Positions 63,189 to 64,000 of a stretch of 64,000 nt of DNA are shown piece after piece; position 1 is the stretch's first letter; each line of letters opens with the position of its first letter. Below the pieces are notes generated by a model. It saw only the letters and a program-made list of their open reading frames with translations. It was not told the origin of the DNA and ran no database searches. The stretch is taken from assembly GCA_947584375.1 (NCBI GenBank), contig CANPWL010000002.1, positions 83,675 to 147,674 of the forward strand, read 5' to 3'. Made by a program: the position numbers and the translations under genes. The DNA is from an uncultured Clostridia bacterium. GTDB lineage: Bacteria; Bacillota; Clostridia; Oscillospirales; Ruminococcaceae.

Positions 63189-63216
63189 ATTATATCACTG
63201 CTTAAATAAAAATCAA
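63189..63216 (-). promoter_or_regulatory. Sigma-A promoter of the CBASS operon
   Basis: Minus-strand TTGATT (63216-63211), 16 nt, then a perfect TATAAT (63194-63189). The expected start site, near 63182, falls in the CIRCE element. Confidence 0.75.
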
Positions 63217-63280
63217 GTGTGAAATATATATATTAATACTTTATTTACAACTACAAAAGCATGTTCATCAAAGATGACAC

Positions 63281-63324
63281 CAAAAATGAAAAACCGCCCG
63301 GGTATCCCAAGCCCGAGCGGTTTA
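63281..63324 (-). terminator. Terminator of the FN3-type surface gene
   Basis: A 12-bp stem with one mismatch (AAACCGCCCGGG / CCCGAGCGGTTT) is followed on the minus strand by T-rich sequence. The 230 bases up to the gene stop form a GC-richer 3' UTR with small inverted repeats. Confidence 0.8.
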
Positions 63325-63552
63325 CAATTTATATTAGAAAATTTTAGGGAAAGCTTTTTTTACCTCCGCCTTTGATAAGCCTTAACTTTTTTAAAACTTC
63401 CCAAAAGCGGCAAAGCCTGCGGCGGCTCGCCGGCAACGTTGACGTTGCATCCACTCTGCCTTTGGATAATTTGATTAATGTTTAACTTAGTACAACGGCA
63501 GGCTGAATTGTCTAAGAATTAATAACTTTAATCATAGTTAAATCCGCCGTTG

Positions 63553-64000
63553 CTATTTTGCTTTTACTTTCCTTATCTTCTTGACCCACTTGCTGTATAT
63601 CTTCTTTGTTGCATTGTTTGCATCTTTGTATGTAGCATATGCTCTTACCCTTACATAGTAGGTCTTTTTGCTCTTTATCTTTGAGCTCTTTATTGTCAGC
63701 TTATTCTTTGCAAGGCTCTTATTGTAGATTACTTTCTTAAAGTTCTTCTTTGCCGATACCTGTACCTGATAGCCCTTTGCGTTCTTGACCTTCTTCCAAG
63801 ATACCGTTATCTTCTTCTTTGCCTTGCTCTTAGCCGTAAGCTTTGTTATCTTTGCCTGCTTCATTGCCTTCTTAGCCGCTGACTTGTCTTTCTTCACCTG
63901 AGCAGCACTTCTTGTTGCCTTAGTCGGTCTTGCTGTTGTAGGCGTCTGTGGTGTGGTCTTATTAGGTGTTTGCTGCTGTGAATTTGATGAATCTGACCCT
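63553..64000 (-). CDS. Lysine-rich FN3-type surface protein, 5' partial
   Basis: The frame is open to the window edge, so the start lies outside; 148 residues are visible. A linker rich in Thr, Pro, Gln and Ser (about residues 1-38) leads to a basic fibronectin-III-like domain: KITKLTAKSKAKKKITVSW, then NAKGYQVQVS and KTYYVRVRAYATYK. Such Lys-rich FN3 domains end many Ruminococcaceae and Lachnospiraceae secreted proteins. The catalytic or adhesive part, if any, is upstream. Confidence 0.85.
   Translation of the reverse strand, partial: GSDSSNSQQQTPNKTTPQTPTTARPTKATRSAAQVKKDKSAAKKAMKQAKITKLTAKSKAKKKITVSWKKVKNAKGYQVQVSAKKNFKKVIYNKSLAKNKLTIKSSKIKSKKTYYVRVRAYATYKDANNATKKIYSKWVKKIRKVKAK

Overview
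The window is a low-GC, spore-forming Clostridia chromosome, most likely Ruminococcaceae/Oscillospirales. The evidence is an almost complete spoIIIAA-AH operon, ylbJ, yqfC, yqfD and yunB, a split transketolase, the SCIFF peptide with its radical-SAM maturase, GatCAB, and a lysine-rich FN3-type surface protein. The genus call is an inference from gene content.

Layout. Bases 1-13904 (+) are housekeeping: partial DivIVA, ileS, lspA, rluD-like, a Cof-type HAD phosphatase, both transketolase halves, yunB, ligA and gatCAB. Bases 13921-16965 are a small accessory patch (prenyltransferase-repeat protein, GNAT, XRE regulator, methyltransferase). Then come ylbJ (-) and a + block yqfC-yqfD-phoH-ybeY-dgkA-era-yqzL-recO-mutS2, followed by a Xer recombinase under its own promoter. 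Bases 27605-36818 (-) hold a nitrilase, peptidase U32, mltG, 5-FTHF cyclo-ligase, DJ-1, DUF2156, a thymidylate-kinase-like gene, thyX and recN. The - strand block continues in the classic clostridial transcription order spoIIIAA-AH, asp23, nusB, TsaD-like, xseA, xseB, ispA, dxs, tlyA, nadK, argR, recN. Bases 50216-54164 (-) hold the SCIFF maturase and peptide, a small membrane protein, yajC and a GHL10-type lipoprotein.

Two accessory systems occupy the right end. (1) Bases 54461-60249: a tyrosine recombinase, a putative invertible promoter/terminator switch, and a six-gene operon (two DUF2589 proteins, a helical protein, a divergent nitrilase-fold protein, a CHAP-SH3 cell-wall enzyme and a small protein without a normal start codon). 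The 23-bp inverted repeats flank a terminator and a TTGACA box, and the present orientation reads as OFF. (2) Bases 60408-63134 (-): a three-gene CBASS anti-phage operon (CD-NTase, E2-like protein with a SEC-C-like zinc knuckle, S-4TM membrane effector). Its promoter carries a perfect CIRCE operator, the binding site of the heat-shock repressor HrcA. That would tie an abortive anti-phage system to protein-folding stress.

A third pattern is spread over the window. At seven genes a strong Shine-Dalgarno lies 25-30 nt from the start codon, and a compact hairpin fills the gap. The 5' arm of the hairpin is usually complementary to the Shine-Dalgarno and the 3' arm carries a second SD-like sequence. 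I see no tRNA, rRNA, CRISPR array or insertion sequence.
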